Translations under genes and position numbers: made by a program
In this document: positions 1-10,124 of the stretch, in pieces
How positions within the stretch are numbered: the first letter of the stretch is position 1
Layout of the letters: every line of letters starts with the position of its first letter
Source: Oopsacas minuta
Lineage: Eukaryota; Porifera; Hexactinellida; Lyssacinosida; Leucopsacidae
DNA length: 64,000 nt
NCBI GenBank assembly: GCA_024704765.1
Contig: JAKMXF010000055.1
Location: 720,643-784,642 of the forward strand
Direction: 5' to 3'
The notes under the pieces: model-generated
Seen by the model: the letters and a program-made list of their open reading frames with translations, nothing else
What the model was told of the DNA's origin: nothing
Database searches by the model: none

Positions 1-469
1 AGAAGACAAAAAGACAGCCACTACCATAAAATAACAGGAAAAATTTAGGGAATACATAAAAATCGTTGACTTGTAGATGGAAAAGAAACTGGATGTGCTG
101 GAAAGAATCTGAAAGCAGATTTGAATTCAGCTTAAATAACTAGCTTAGAAAATGTCAATCTAATACTTGATGAGAAAATGAAGTTAAATATTGTTGATTT
201 GTGTTATTAGGACCAGTTATGTCAAATTGATGTTTGAACTTTGTATTAAATCAAGAATTAATAATGTAAATATCAATCAACAACCATTCTGTAACTTTAT
301 AATTGATTTATTTCGTTTCTCACGACCTTAATACCTTTGATATTCTTCAACTCTATTTTATTTCAAGTTCATTTCTTCCACAATTTTTCTTCATTATAAC
401 AGTCCTACTAAATTGCATTTTAATTTAATCATGTGAGGATCTTTCTTATTTGAATATTGTAATATGACA

Positions 470-651
470 CAGTCAATTCTCGGTATATCGAACATGAATA
501 TTTAGAAATCCTCGCTATATCGAAGTCCGAAATAATACAAATATAGTCACAAATCGTTAAAGAAACATAAATGTCATCGGTTATATCGATATTCGCGTAT
601 ATAGATGTAATTATTGCGGTCTCTTGTTCACGACATAAGGGGAGTTGACTG
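470..651. repeat. Pogo/Tigger-like MITE, copy 1
   Basis: A 182-bp block starts CAGTCAATTCTCGGTATATC and ends GGGGAGTTGACTG followed by TA. The ends are imperfect inverted repeats (CAGTCAAYTC). Several degenerate TATATCGA motifs lie inside. It has no coding capacity. The left TA has decayed to CA. A second, poorer copy lies near 21.6 kb. Confidence 0.5.
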
Positions 652-2239
652 TAGTTACATGCAGATGAGTCAGAAAATTAGTCGTTCTTTTTGGCAAGGA
701 TTGTGTTTGTACTTCCATCCATGACATCTCTGGAACAATTTGCAACTACAATTAGCAAACTTGGTTACAATGATTATGATAAACCTATTGTAGCCTTGGA
801 AAACTGAGACAGGCGAAGGCCGAAGTCAGTATGGGGAAATTTATCTATTCATATTCAATAAGAATAAGACAAACACACGTTCCCTCTCTACTTTGAATGG
901 AAACTATATCACAATCATTTTTAGGATTATACAAACAAAGTATGGAAGGTAACAGCCGTTAGTTGAATAGCGATTCCGGTACTGATATAGCCCAGTTGGC
1001 TGTAGAACACGTTAGTACCAGGATAGATTCAGATAGTATTCAGGTTAATATTTTATATCCTAGTAATATTAGTAGTAGTCAATTACATACAGATTTTAGG
1101 GAAGATAGCTTGGACCGGGAAGTGTCAAATGGCAAATTCTTACGCTTAAAGGCATCTGGTTGCGAACAACCTCAACTATATAGTTAGAGGAGTACCCTGC
1201 CCTCTTCTCCCCATCAGACTCAGGCTGAGGTCATCGATATCCTCTTCTAAACATACAATGATTGTGATAATCTTGTATAGTTAGACGCACTGAAGTTTTT
1301 AGCGACAGAATGTCCACGCATTAGTAGCGAATTCATGCTCATTAATGGGATAATTTATGAGGAGTGCAAATAAATAATGAGTTTCTACATGGTAGTGAAG
1401 AAACTTCAGGCTTGTTAAGAGAGTTAGTTGCTTATTAGAAGCATGGATATTAGTTGGCAACATCAACTGTCGAATTTTGGATTTGTTTCGAAATGCTTAT
1501 CTCATTTTCACAGTTCCACAACTCGAGGAATTTCTTAACTTTGCTTTATCCATTCGAGAAAATATGAATCTAATATTTTCATTTCATTCAACTCTACCAG
1601 AAAAACTAAGCACGATTAACTCACCAGAAATTCCTTTGTTAGTTGATTCACAACAAATATGCTATCAAAACCTTCACTTGATATTGGTTACTCAAAAATA
1701 GTGTTGTCATCATAAATATAACATGAATTGTGTGTCACTTGTCCCAGCCCTAGATGATGGTGATATTCTGAATGAGGTAATCATTGACGAGTCCATCACT
1801 ATCGAACAAAGTATGGATAGCTATTTACTTAACTTTATAGAATGGGAAAATATTACTAGAATCGTGGGTGATCGTATTATACTTTCAAAAGATTGGACTA
1901 ACTTATTAAATTCCAAAATGGACAGAATATTTCATTGTGTACTTTGTTTTAAATATCACAAAAAAGAATTCTAAAAGTAGAAACTGAACAGTTGTTTCTT
2001 TAGCGCAATTGCAGAGTGCAAATTTCGCAATTGTTTTACTTTTTCATTCATTATACTGATATACAAAATTGTAAAAATTTTTTAATGATTAAATAAAGAT
2101 AGCTGAAATTGAAGTATTTGAAGGGATTGTTTATGAATTGATTAAGTATGTATTCACAACAGGTCTAGAATTTGTAATTTCTGGTTGGAAGATTGCACCA
2201 ATATGCGATTAAATACATGAAATTAAACATACATTCTTG
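652..2239. other. No recognised gene
   Basis: Short open frames at 963-1187, 1477-1701 and 1723-1974 on the plus strand match no family I recognise. They lack a shared frame or clear splice signals. They may be relics of an old element, because the same strand and degraded style continue to about 5.8 kb. Confidence 0.4.
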
Positions 2240-2532
2240 CAGGGCCGTATCAACTCATATTTTCTAACAACCCGTTCATTTTAATTACACCAACTCATTC
2301 AACTCATTCAACTAATTTCAACTCGATTCAACTCAAATTGTGTTACACTATGTATGATTAGGAATATACATGCAGTCTGATATGCATTGAATGGTTGGAA
2401 TCAACTATAGTTTTTTCTTCATTAGACAATCTACTCTTACCGTATCAAAGATCATTAACATAATAAACCGAAAGAAAATTATGCGTAAAATGAGTTGATT
2501 CAGCCAACTCAAAATGAGTTGATACAGCCCTG
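2240..2532. repeat. hAT-type MITE with CAACTCA repeats
   Basis: The left end is CAGGGCCGTATCAACTCAT and the right end, read in reverse complement, is CAGGGCTGTATCAACTCAT: 18 of 19 match. The flanks are CATTCTTG and CATTCATA, six of eight identical, consistent with a decayed 8-bp hAT target duplication. The interior carries tandem and inverted copies of a TCAACTCAT-like unit, as expected of subterminal transposase-binding repeats. It is 293 bp with no reading frame. Confidence 0.7.
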
Positions 2533-2954
2533 CATTCATATTTATTACCTACTAAATCATACTAATATTTACTATCGCTAGCACGCTACGCTTGCTTGTA
2601 CTACGCGGATTCTAACACTTCGTGTCCGTACTCGGCCTTCGGCCCTCGCTTTGACTACTAGTTTGTGTGGTTTTCGGAAACAATGTACCCGATTACCCCA
2701 CAATTGCCGTTGAAACCACATTTCTAGGATAATTTTGAAATTTGTTTACTTTTGTTTATTTTATAATCATATAAACAACTTAAATTTGTATCTGACAAAT
2801 CCATAAATGTGATTCGGATTCACATATTCGCTAACATTTAGTCAAGTTTTATGAAATTTGTATATTTTCCTGATTAACACCATAGATATATAGACGCAAA
2901 CATTTTACAAACACGTATTCCACATTCCATTTCAGCTTCCTTAGCAACGGACAA

Positions 2955-3006
2955 ACTGAAAGACAGACAGACAGATAGATAGACAGATAGACAGACAGAC
3001 AGACAG
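2955..3006. repeat. AGAC/AGAT microsatellite
   Basis: A run of AGAC and AGAT tetranucleotides sits at the downstream edge of the minus-strand gene fragment at 3007-3590. It explains the artificial SICLSICLS tail of the open frame there. Confidence 0.9.
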
Positions 3007-3590
3007 AAGACGATTTGGTAAATTGAGATCTCTTATTAGGTCATCAAGATCATCTTGATCAATAAGCTGAGGAGAATTATCATTTGGTGGGAGTATGTAC
3101 TCATCAGAATCTCCACTACTATCATTGTCACTGCTAATGTCCACTATTTCTAATGGAACTGGTACAAGTAGGTCCTCTGAATGTGGAACTGGCTTAATGG
3201 CGAACGGTACGTCTGTGTACGCAATACTGGATTTAATCTTTTTCGTGATACCATCAATTTTCGTCATACAGAAATAACAATCCAAAAGATGACACATTGG
3301 TTCTCTCCATATCATTGGAACCGCAAATGGCATTTTCTTTCTCTTCCCAGTATACTACAAGCGTAAGTACTCAACGCATGTCCTACATGCATAGTGTGGA
3401 GCCCACGGCTTATCTTAAACCCCAAGATGGCATCCAAAATATGCGAAATAACAGCGTTTTATAGCCTTTGTGATATTTTTCGTTGGTCAGTTGTAGCATA
3501 CCTCCCACAAATAGGACAAAGGTTTTCAGGAGAATTTTTACAAACCCGAGAAGCCATAAACAATAAAATGAACAAGAGTGGAATCAAACA
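3007..3590 (-). pseudogene. N-terminal relic of unnamed repeated arthropod gene
   Basis: The fragment encodes a cysteine-bearing N-terminus (LCPICGRYATT, then PWAPHYACRTCVEYLR) and an open stretch PMIWREPMCHLLDCYFCMTK, ending in an acidic tail. It is a diverged paralogue of the copy at 42020-43715, which reads PMIWREPQNHISDCYFCMAN at the same place. Both end the shared part with a RPVPHS or KPVPHS motif followed by acidic residues. Stops and frameshifts lie between the cysteine block and the open stretch, so this copy is dead. The C-terminal half is missing and a microsatellite lies at the break. The function of the family is unknown to me; C-x2-C and H-x-x-C-x2-C spacing suggests zinc binding. 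Confidence 0.7.
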
Positions 3591-4172
3591 GATTACAACT
3601 ACTATTAGAGGCAATTTACATCATATAAGCAATTAAAACCAAATAAATTGGATAAGGGTGATGTGAGAATTGAATTTAGAAATATTTTGACCATGTAGTC
3701 AATTAAAAGACCGAAATAACTAAAATAGAAATTTCTTACTTTTAGTACCCTTGAGAATGAAAAAAATACATATAATTCCCAATATATATCTACACTATGC
3801 AAAAATAATAGAGAAAGAAGATCATCAAAAATGTTATATATCAGTGTTATTAACAAGAATCCTCTTGAATGTCACACCAGTGATTGTATTATCGTGAAAA
3901 ACATAGTTTCTGATACTCTATTTGATGAACATTTAGATAATAGCATTGTCTACGCGAGAAATTTATACAATTCTAATAGGTTGAACGTAGCCACAAGTAA
4001 CAAACACATCTGGAAGTAAATAATTCTATAACCAATTCGAGCCTCCAGAAATAGAAATTCAGCGCTTAATTTCGGCAATTTAAATTAATTAATAACGCAG
4101 CTGTATTAAAGAAGGGAAAATTTGATTTGTCAAGTTTACAGAGGTTCATAACAGCATTATCGGAATGCTATA

Positions 4173-4403
4173 GTGGGTAGTAATGTTAGAGGGTACATTC
4201 AGTCATTGGGACATAGAACTCTTCACCTAGATGCTACTGGCTCAATCATTCGAAAGATTGAAGTTTCCCAGCACAAAGTATTTTATTATGCTCTCACAGA
4301 CAATATCGAACGCATTCTACCAGTCCCAGTTGTACCTAGATTACAACGTTATTGTACTTCAACGAATAAAGCAAGGTTGTTTGAGTATAAATTAAGGGAA
4401 TAA
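4173..4403 (+). pseudogene. Fragment with LHLDATGSI motif, unidentified repeat protein
   Basis: An open stretch of about 75 codons contains LHLDATGSIIRKI followed by HKVFYYAL and a PVPV segment. Similar LDATG...YYAL strings occur in multicopy proteins of invertebrate genomes that look transposon-derived, but I cannot name the family. The first codon is not ATG and no splice sites stand out. It lies between the repeat relic at 3.0-3.6 kb and the OTU-like relic at 5.2 kb and may belong with the latter. Confidence 0.3.
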
Positions 4404-5239
4404 ATTCATTGCGTATGAACTCGTGGTCATTTCTCTTTATTGATGTTTGTGTCTTTAATTCCTGGGAATAGCAATTGATTAGTTTCTTATTTGTATGAAT
4501 TACCGCCCAACTGAAATCTGTCTTCAATTTGTCCTATGTTAATATTATAACTTAATATTGTATTCGCATCAAGATGCCATTTGTGTAGAAATAACTAATC
4601 TCAGCGCTAGTATGACCAGAATTGATCATCTCTGCCAGAGTAAGACCTTAGAGACAGATCTCTATTTGGGCAAACATTTTGCATATATAATTAAATATAT
4701 GAATAACCACACCAAATAATTTGGTTCGAATCCTTGCTATTATCCTAACCATATAGGATATATTTTTACTTACTACTTATCTATTCTGACATTATGGAGT
4801 GATGTTATATTAGGGCCACACAGTGTTTCAATTTGAATAATTATTCATATTATAGCAACGCCGTTGTAGAGTGGATGCGTATAGTTAAATTAGATATTTT
4901 GAATTCGAGATCAAATTTGAGGCCTGGAGATTTCACTATAGTATTATATCCTGATATAACTAGTAGAATTTCAGCTTTAATTTTTGCTTATCATCCAAAG
5001 TTAATAAAATTTTAAAGATCGTCAACGAATATAAGATATTTCAGAGGAAAAATGTAGTGAAGAATGTTCCAGGCAAAAGAAGCAGCATTGTGGCTATTTG
5101 AAGTCGAAAAAATATGAATTTCCTCAATTTAATAGAGATATAACTGTAGTAAAAGATAAATTTATCCCTATTAAACGTCAAAAGTTGTCTACGTGACGTA
5201 AGATAGCAAATCACCAGAAATTAAGACTGTGTCAATTAT

Positions 5240-5850
5240 TACTGATGAAAAATTGGTAGAGTCAAGTACAATACGATATATTATACCAAGCTTTCGTCCA
5301 CCACACATCGAATGGCAAATTGCTACTTGTAAGAAATAGAAACTACATTATGCAGATCAGATTGTGTATTCTTTAGATAATTTAATTGATAATGGTAAAG
5401 GATTATATGTGTATAATTCCGGAACAACAGAAACAATATCAGGTGATGAAAACTGTTATTTTTCTACAATTTCTAATCTGATAACGGGTAGTAAACATAT
5501 CATAAAGAATTACGGGCAATTATCCTTGAAAACATGCTTGGTAAATTAAGTACGAGTTGTAATGCGTTTTGTGTACTAAGATGTTCATACTCAAGGTAAT
5601 ATTAGGAATATTCAGGATTTGGTAAATAAATGAGAATGATTAAGGTTGGGAAATGGGCTACTGACTTTGAGGTATTTGCAACTTCATTGGCATTTAATAT
5701 AGATAATGGGTGTTTTTGGGCCCTACTGGAACTCATTGGGCTGGGTCTTGAGGTAATGGAAGAAGTTTTGATCACTTATCAAAGGAGCCAACTTTAAGTG
5801 CTCCATATATCCAGAATTTAGGTAACATTACCAGCCCGTAATATCCCTAA
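5240..5850 (+). pseudogene. OTU-like cysteine protease domain, decayed
   Basis: A segment reading PSFRPPHIEWQIATC and then GTTETISGDENCYFSTISNL resembles the start of an OTU deubiquitinase domain, whose catalytic motif is DGNCLFRA. The Gly of the motif is Glu here but the Cys remains. About 100 codons on, WATDFEVFATSLAFN matches the conserved OTU helix (W-A/G-T-E-I-E-I-x-A). A PYIQNL stretch sits near the place where the catalytic His block is expected, without a clear His. Frame changes and stops separate these parts. OTU-like domains also occur within some transposons, so this may be an element relic rather than a cellular gene. Confidence 0.5.
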
Positions 5851-5859
5851 TTTATTATT

Positions 5860-7270
5860 TAAAGCAACCTACTCATTGATTCCAATTTATGGCAGCGAAA
5901 GTTACATAATTGTGAACAAGATTATTAGTGAAACAATAAATATTTGTATAAATGAATCTTGAATATTTTCTGTGCAATTCTAATAACAAACTTTTTGTAT
6001 AAATAGAACACGGGTATTTTGTGAGTATTTCTATCAAAAACATTTTGTGCAAATGGAACTTGAATATTTTGTAAGTAATTCTATCAAAAACATTTTCTAT
6101 AAATGAATCTTGAATATTTTCGGTGATCTCATCTAAATATGTTAATTGATTGTGTCAAATATCACAAATGTAAGCATATACCTATATGTATCAACAGTTG
6201 GATTATATGGAACAATGATATCACCTTTTCTCTAACTATGATACGTTTAAAGCTGGATTATATTAAACAAGATTTGGGAACTAACACAACACCAATATGC
6301 AAAGTTCTGGGAGATATATAATATTAAAGTAACAATGAACATGAAATCTACATCATTATCCTTATATTTACCTTAATCTTCGATTTAGGAATTTTATATC
6401 CAAATTTCTCTTTCAAAAGTTTATTTTACAATTTGTACAAATTTGAATCAGAAAGAAGTTACAATCAAATTTTGGAGCATTCATTTGGAGACCCATCTCC
6501 TGTAGTCAAATCTCGATTCTCTAACCATTCTGGCATTTATATTAACAAATCGAGGTGTTAATCATCTCTACAAATCTTATCTGGTAAAGACATTTTTGCT
6601 CTTCCTTATACAACTGTAAAATTTTGCATAAATAGTACCACCTGTTTCAGATTCAGTCAGTCCCAATATACGTACATGAGAACTTTGATCAGTATTTCTC
6701 ATTAGTTCATCAATCAGTTCAATACAGAAAAGATAGACACACAAACTGTAATATCTGGTTAACTAGTATCTTATAACACTTTTCGCTTTATTTACCTTAT
6801 CTATTCAATAATCAATGCTATGGATATTCTATGATTATTGCCATTACAATGTTGTTGCGTTATTTATTATATATCAAATATCTTCAGATTAATATCTAAC
6901 ACATATAATAGAATTGAAGCTATAGAAATGAAATGATACAAATACTTATCATAATTTACGTACACGTAGTGACATACATATTTCATTGTTTATAGTGCAA
7001 ATTGGTCGTCTATGTAATTCCTACTTAAAGTTCGGGCGTTCATAACTTTTTCAAAAATAATCATATTAATTCAAATTGGGTATATACAATGTACCAAGTG
7101 AGTGTAACTATGATTAAAATGATAATTTGTTATTACAATTATTTTGGAAAATATTAATAAAATCCTAGACCAAATGTAATGCAAAATTGCTTACTCATTA
7201 TGTAAAATTTGGTGATTATGAGTAATGATATGAAATATACCAACTATCCGCTTTACAGTGGTAGGGCTCT
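5860..7270. other. No recognised gene
   Basis: AT-rich sequence. A loose tandem motif near 5960-6120 (CTTGAATATTTT... repeated about three times, roughly 60-bp spacing) is the only structure seen. Confidence 0.4.
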
Positions 7271-7389
7271 TTTCAAATTAGAACCCATACTCTTAGAGAA
7301 AAGGTGTTTAGTGGGGATTTGAATCGGCTGCTAAGATAACACTCGTTAATATTTGCGTTATTTGCTAAATACAACAAAATGAGTACACA

Positions 7390-7700
7390 AAGGTTCAGAA
7401 TCTTCCTCTCCGAAAGACAGCTGTTAAACTCTTGCCTGTAACTCCAAACGATTCCCTCAGTGATTGGAATATAATATTCCAGCACGTTAATACATTGAAA
7501 GAAGCAACCATGCCAATGCCACAAGCAAATAGCCACCCCTTTAGCATAGGATCTGGTGATAGATCTTTAGTCATAAGAGCAGGCTTTAAGGACAATAACA
7601 CACCCACTAATCACATCAAAGGCATGCAGAAGCAACTTGCTATAACCTCTTTTAGGAATTGTAGCTTGCTCTTCTGGCTGTGCTTTAGAAAGATCCATTT
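7390..7700 (-). pseudogene. Unidentified membrane-protein-like fragment
   Basis: Reading on the minus strand from ATG at about 7699 gives MDLSKAQPEEQATIPKRGYS and then a hydrophobic run. A frame change near 7610 continues as KPALMTKDLSPDPMLKGWLF followed by ACGIGMVASFNVLTCW and SLRESFGVTGKSLTAVF, ending at a stop at 7395. The layout (hydrophilic N-terminus, hydrophobic segments) suggests a piece of a multi-pass membrane protein, possibly a transporter. I do not recognise the family. The frameshift marks it as a pseudogene, or the change hides an intron. Confidence 0.35.
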
Positions 7701-7752
7701 CTACACAGAATTGTTATAATGTAGCCTGGTACACATAGCTGTAGTTATTATA

Positions 7753-8659
7753 CAGTTAAGGGACAAAAGTATTCGACCACACAAATATATTGTCATAAAT
7801 TGTATACTCTTTCCCGCTCCTATACACTGTATAGTCTATATTCGTAGCAGCTATCTAGTAATTTGTATAGAATAACCTATGTTTTTCAAGAATTTCAAAA
7901 AAATATTTTCGATTTACACTTTTTGAAGGTGTTAATTATTAATAATTATTAGATAATTATTGATAATCAAAATATGTGGTAATTCAAAACCTATTAAGAA
8001 TCTATAATTTCTGACTTGATATTTGAATTCTACGTAGGCGAGTTATCCCAGATTGAAATTTCCAATCGGATTGAACAATTTTTGCCAAAGTTATAGATGA
8101 ATTTCAATTTGTGCCATTTGTGCCACCTTTTGCCCAAGGGGCACAAGTGGCCGTTACCAAGAGGTTATTTTGTAATTCAAGGGTTAGCATAGTCATATAA
8201 TCCGAAAATATTACTATGACTTATTCCTCCTAACCCTAGTTGATTTCCTTGTAGTGGCGCTTTTTCCAGCCACCAGTGTCACTTTTTGCAACAAGTGGCA
8301 CAAATTGAAATTCATCTATAACTCTGGTAAAAATTGTTCAATCCGATTGGAAATTTCAATCTGGGGTAACTCGCCTAAGTAGAATTCAAATATCAAGTCA
8401 GAAATTATAGATTCTTAATAGGTTTTGAATTACCACATATTTTGATTATCAATAATTATCTAATAATTATTAATAATTAACACCTTCAAAAAGTGTCAAT
8501 CTAAAATATTTTTTTGAAATTCTTGAAAAACATAGGTTATTCTATACAAATTACTAGATAGCAGCTACGAATATAGACTACACAGTGTATAGGAGCGGGA
8601 AAGAGTATACAATTTATGACAATATATTTGTGTGGTCGAATACTTTTGTCCCTTAACTG
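7753..8659. mobile_element. Fold-back Tc1/mariner-type MITE, copy 1
   Basis: A 907-bp non-coding element is flanked by TA on both sides (7751-7752, 8660-8661). Its arms of about 360 bp are inverted repeats, starting CAGTTAAGGGACAAAAGTAT, and they stay collinear: position 7753 pairs with 8659 and 8105 with 8307. A loop of roughly 180 bp lies between and contains further short inverted TTGTGCCA-type repeats. TA duplication and the GGGACAAAAGTATTCGACCA end place it with Tc1/mariner elements. It carries no transposase. Copies 2 (22761) and 3 (55028, half only) are in this window. Confidence 0.88.
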
Positions 8660-8733
8660 TATACCATTCATGATTGAATTAGATCCTTACTGTACCAGTA
8701 TTCATAACTTGTAAATTAACTATAATTTCTGGA

Positions 8734-10117
8734 GAATGTGCTAAGGTTATAGTACGGTGTCGACCTGTGAACGTGCAAGAAACAATCTTGAACTCTGCAG
8801 TGGTGATAGAAATAACTCCAGACGGGGGTCATGTACAGATTGTGAAGCCGGCAAAGATTTGCAGCCCTGCGAATTCTGGTGAACCGAAATCTTTCATATT
8901 CGACGCTGCATACGGTATGGACTCACAGACTGAACTGATTCACGAGGAGATGGGATTACCTCCAGCTGCTAGCATTCTGCAGGGGTACAACGGATTGTAT
9001 TTGCGTACGGACAGGCAGGATGTGGTAAGTTGTTTAGAATGTCCGGACCCAACGAGCCTGAAACACAAAGAGGTGAGTAATATAACTCAATTTATAACTA
9101 CACATTATTATAAACTTGTTTGTAGGAATAATCACTCGCGCATTTCAACCCATTTTCAATGAGATTTCTGTATCTGAACGGAGTCACTATTTGATACAAG
9201 CTACTTACCTAGAGATTTATAACGAAGAAGTAAGAGACCTGCTAGGAATAGATGCAAAGGCTAAACTAGACTTGAAAGAACACAGATAGGGGAGCATAGG
9301 TACACGGATTATCAGCACATAGGTTGCTAGTATACAGGTTGGTACCCTTGTTATTTAATCACATTCTAAGCTGTTATTATGAGTGAATAATGATCCATGA
9401 ACATCGTTACGTCACGACTCATCAATGTTTTGCATTATACGTTAGTGTAATCGTGCAAAGTAATCAATCCAAGTCGATATACTTCATAATCACAGTTAAT
9501 TCTGACGCTAATTATGAGAAGATATATTAAGTCCTTATAGAATTTGGAGAGGTTGATGGATCAAGGTAGTAAAACAGCAGCGTGGGTGCTACTCTAATGA
9601 ACCCAGAATCAAGTCGTTCCCATTCTATGTCGCGGTTGTTGTCGAGATAGCAGACGAAACTGGGATTAGACCTGGTAAGTTGAATTTGGTAAATTTAGCT
9701 GGATCAGAAAGACAATCAAAGTCAAGATCTACAGGTGGGAGATTCCGCGAGGTTACGTGAATTAATTTCTCCCTATCTGCGCTTGGTAATGTTATATCTG
9801 CTCTTATTGATGGAAAATCCAAACACATTCCTTATAGAGATAGAAAGCTAACCCGGTTACCACAGAGTAGTCTAGGTAAGTTTGATTACTATGTATACTA
9901 TGGATGGTATTAAAACAGAATATTAGGAGGAAATATGAAGACATTAATGGTAGCTTGCATAAGCTCAGCTGACAATAACTATGAAGAGACTTTGTCTACA
10001 TTAAGATGTGCTAATAGAGCTAAGAACATTAAGAAAAATCCTAAAATAAATGAGGATCCTAAAGATGTCCTTATAAGGCAATATCAAGACGAGATTATGA
10101 AACTTATGTCCCTTTAA
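8734..10117 (+). pseudogene. Kinesin motor pseudogene (KIF17/OSM-3-like)
   Basis: The frame starts AKVIVRCRPVN, the beta-1 strand of a kinesin motor. It continues GGHVQIVKPAKICSPANSG and SFIFDAAYGMDSQTE. A frameshift near 9000 hides the P-loop, which in the next frame reads VFAYGQAGCGKL instead of GQTGCGKS. A 53-bp GT-AG intron (9073-9125) is followed by GIITRAF, QATYLEIYNEEVRDLLG and LDLKEH, then a stop. Switch I survives as ESSRSHS, switch II as NLAGSERQSKS, then [20 protein letters not shown] and, after a second intron (9876-9926), [20 protein letters not shown] and INEDPKDVL. Order and wording fit KIF17/OSM-3, the homodimeric kinesin-2 of cilia. Retained introns mean it is a decayed genomic copy, not a retrocopy. 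It ends where a mariner begins. Confidence 0.85.
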
Positions 10118-10124
10118 TTCAATA

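Noticed and set aside
2941-3000. C-terminal extension SICLSICLS of the minus-strand frame
   Set aside because: It is the translation of the AGAC/AGAT microsatellite, not protein sequence.
4723-4733. Perfect tRNA B-box string (GGTTCGAATCC)
   Set aside because: No A-box, no cloverleaf stems and no acceptor pairing in the flanking 80 bases; not a tRNA or evident SINE.
7432-7719. 95-codon plus-strand frame
   Set aside because: The opposite strand has the more protein-like reading with an ATG start; this is probably its shadow.
8734-10117. Functional kinesin gene
   Set aside because: P-loop frameshift, several in-frame stops and loss of everything after the neck region argue for a pseudogene.
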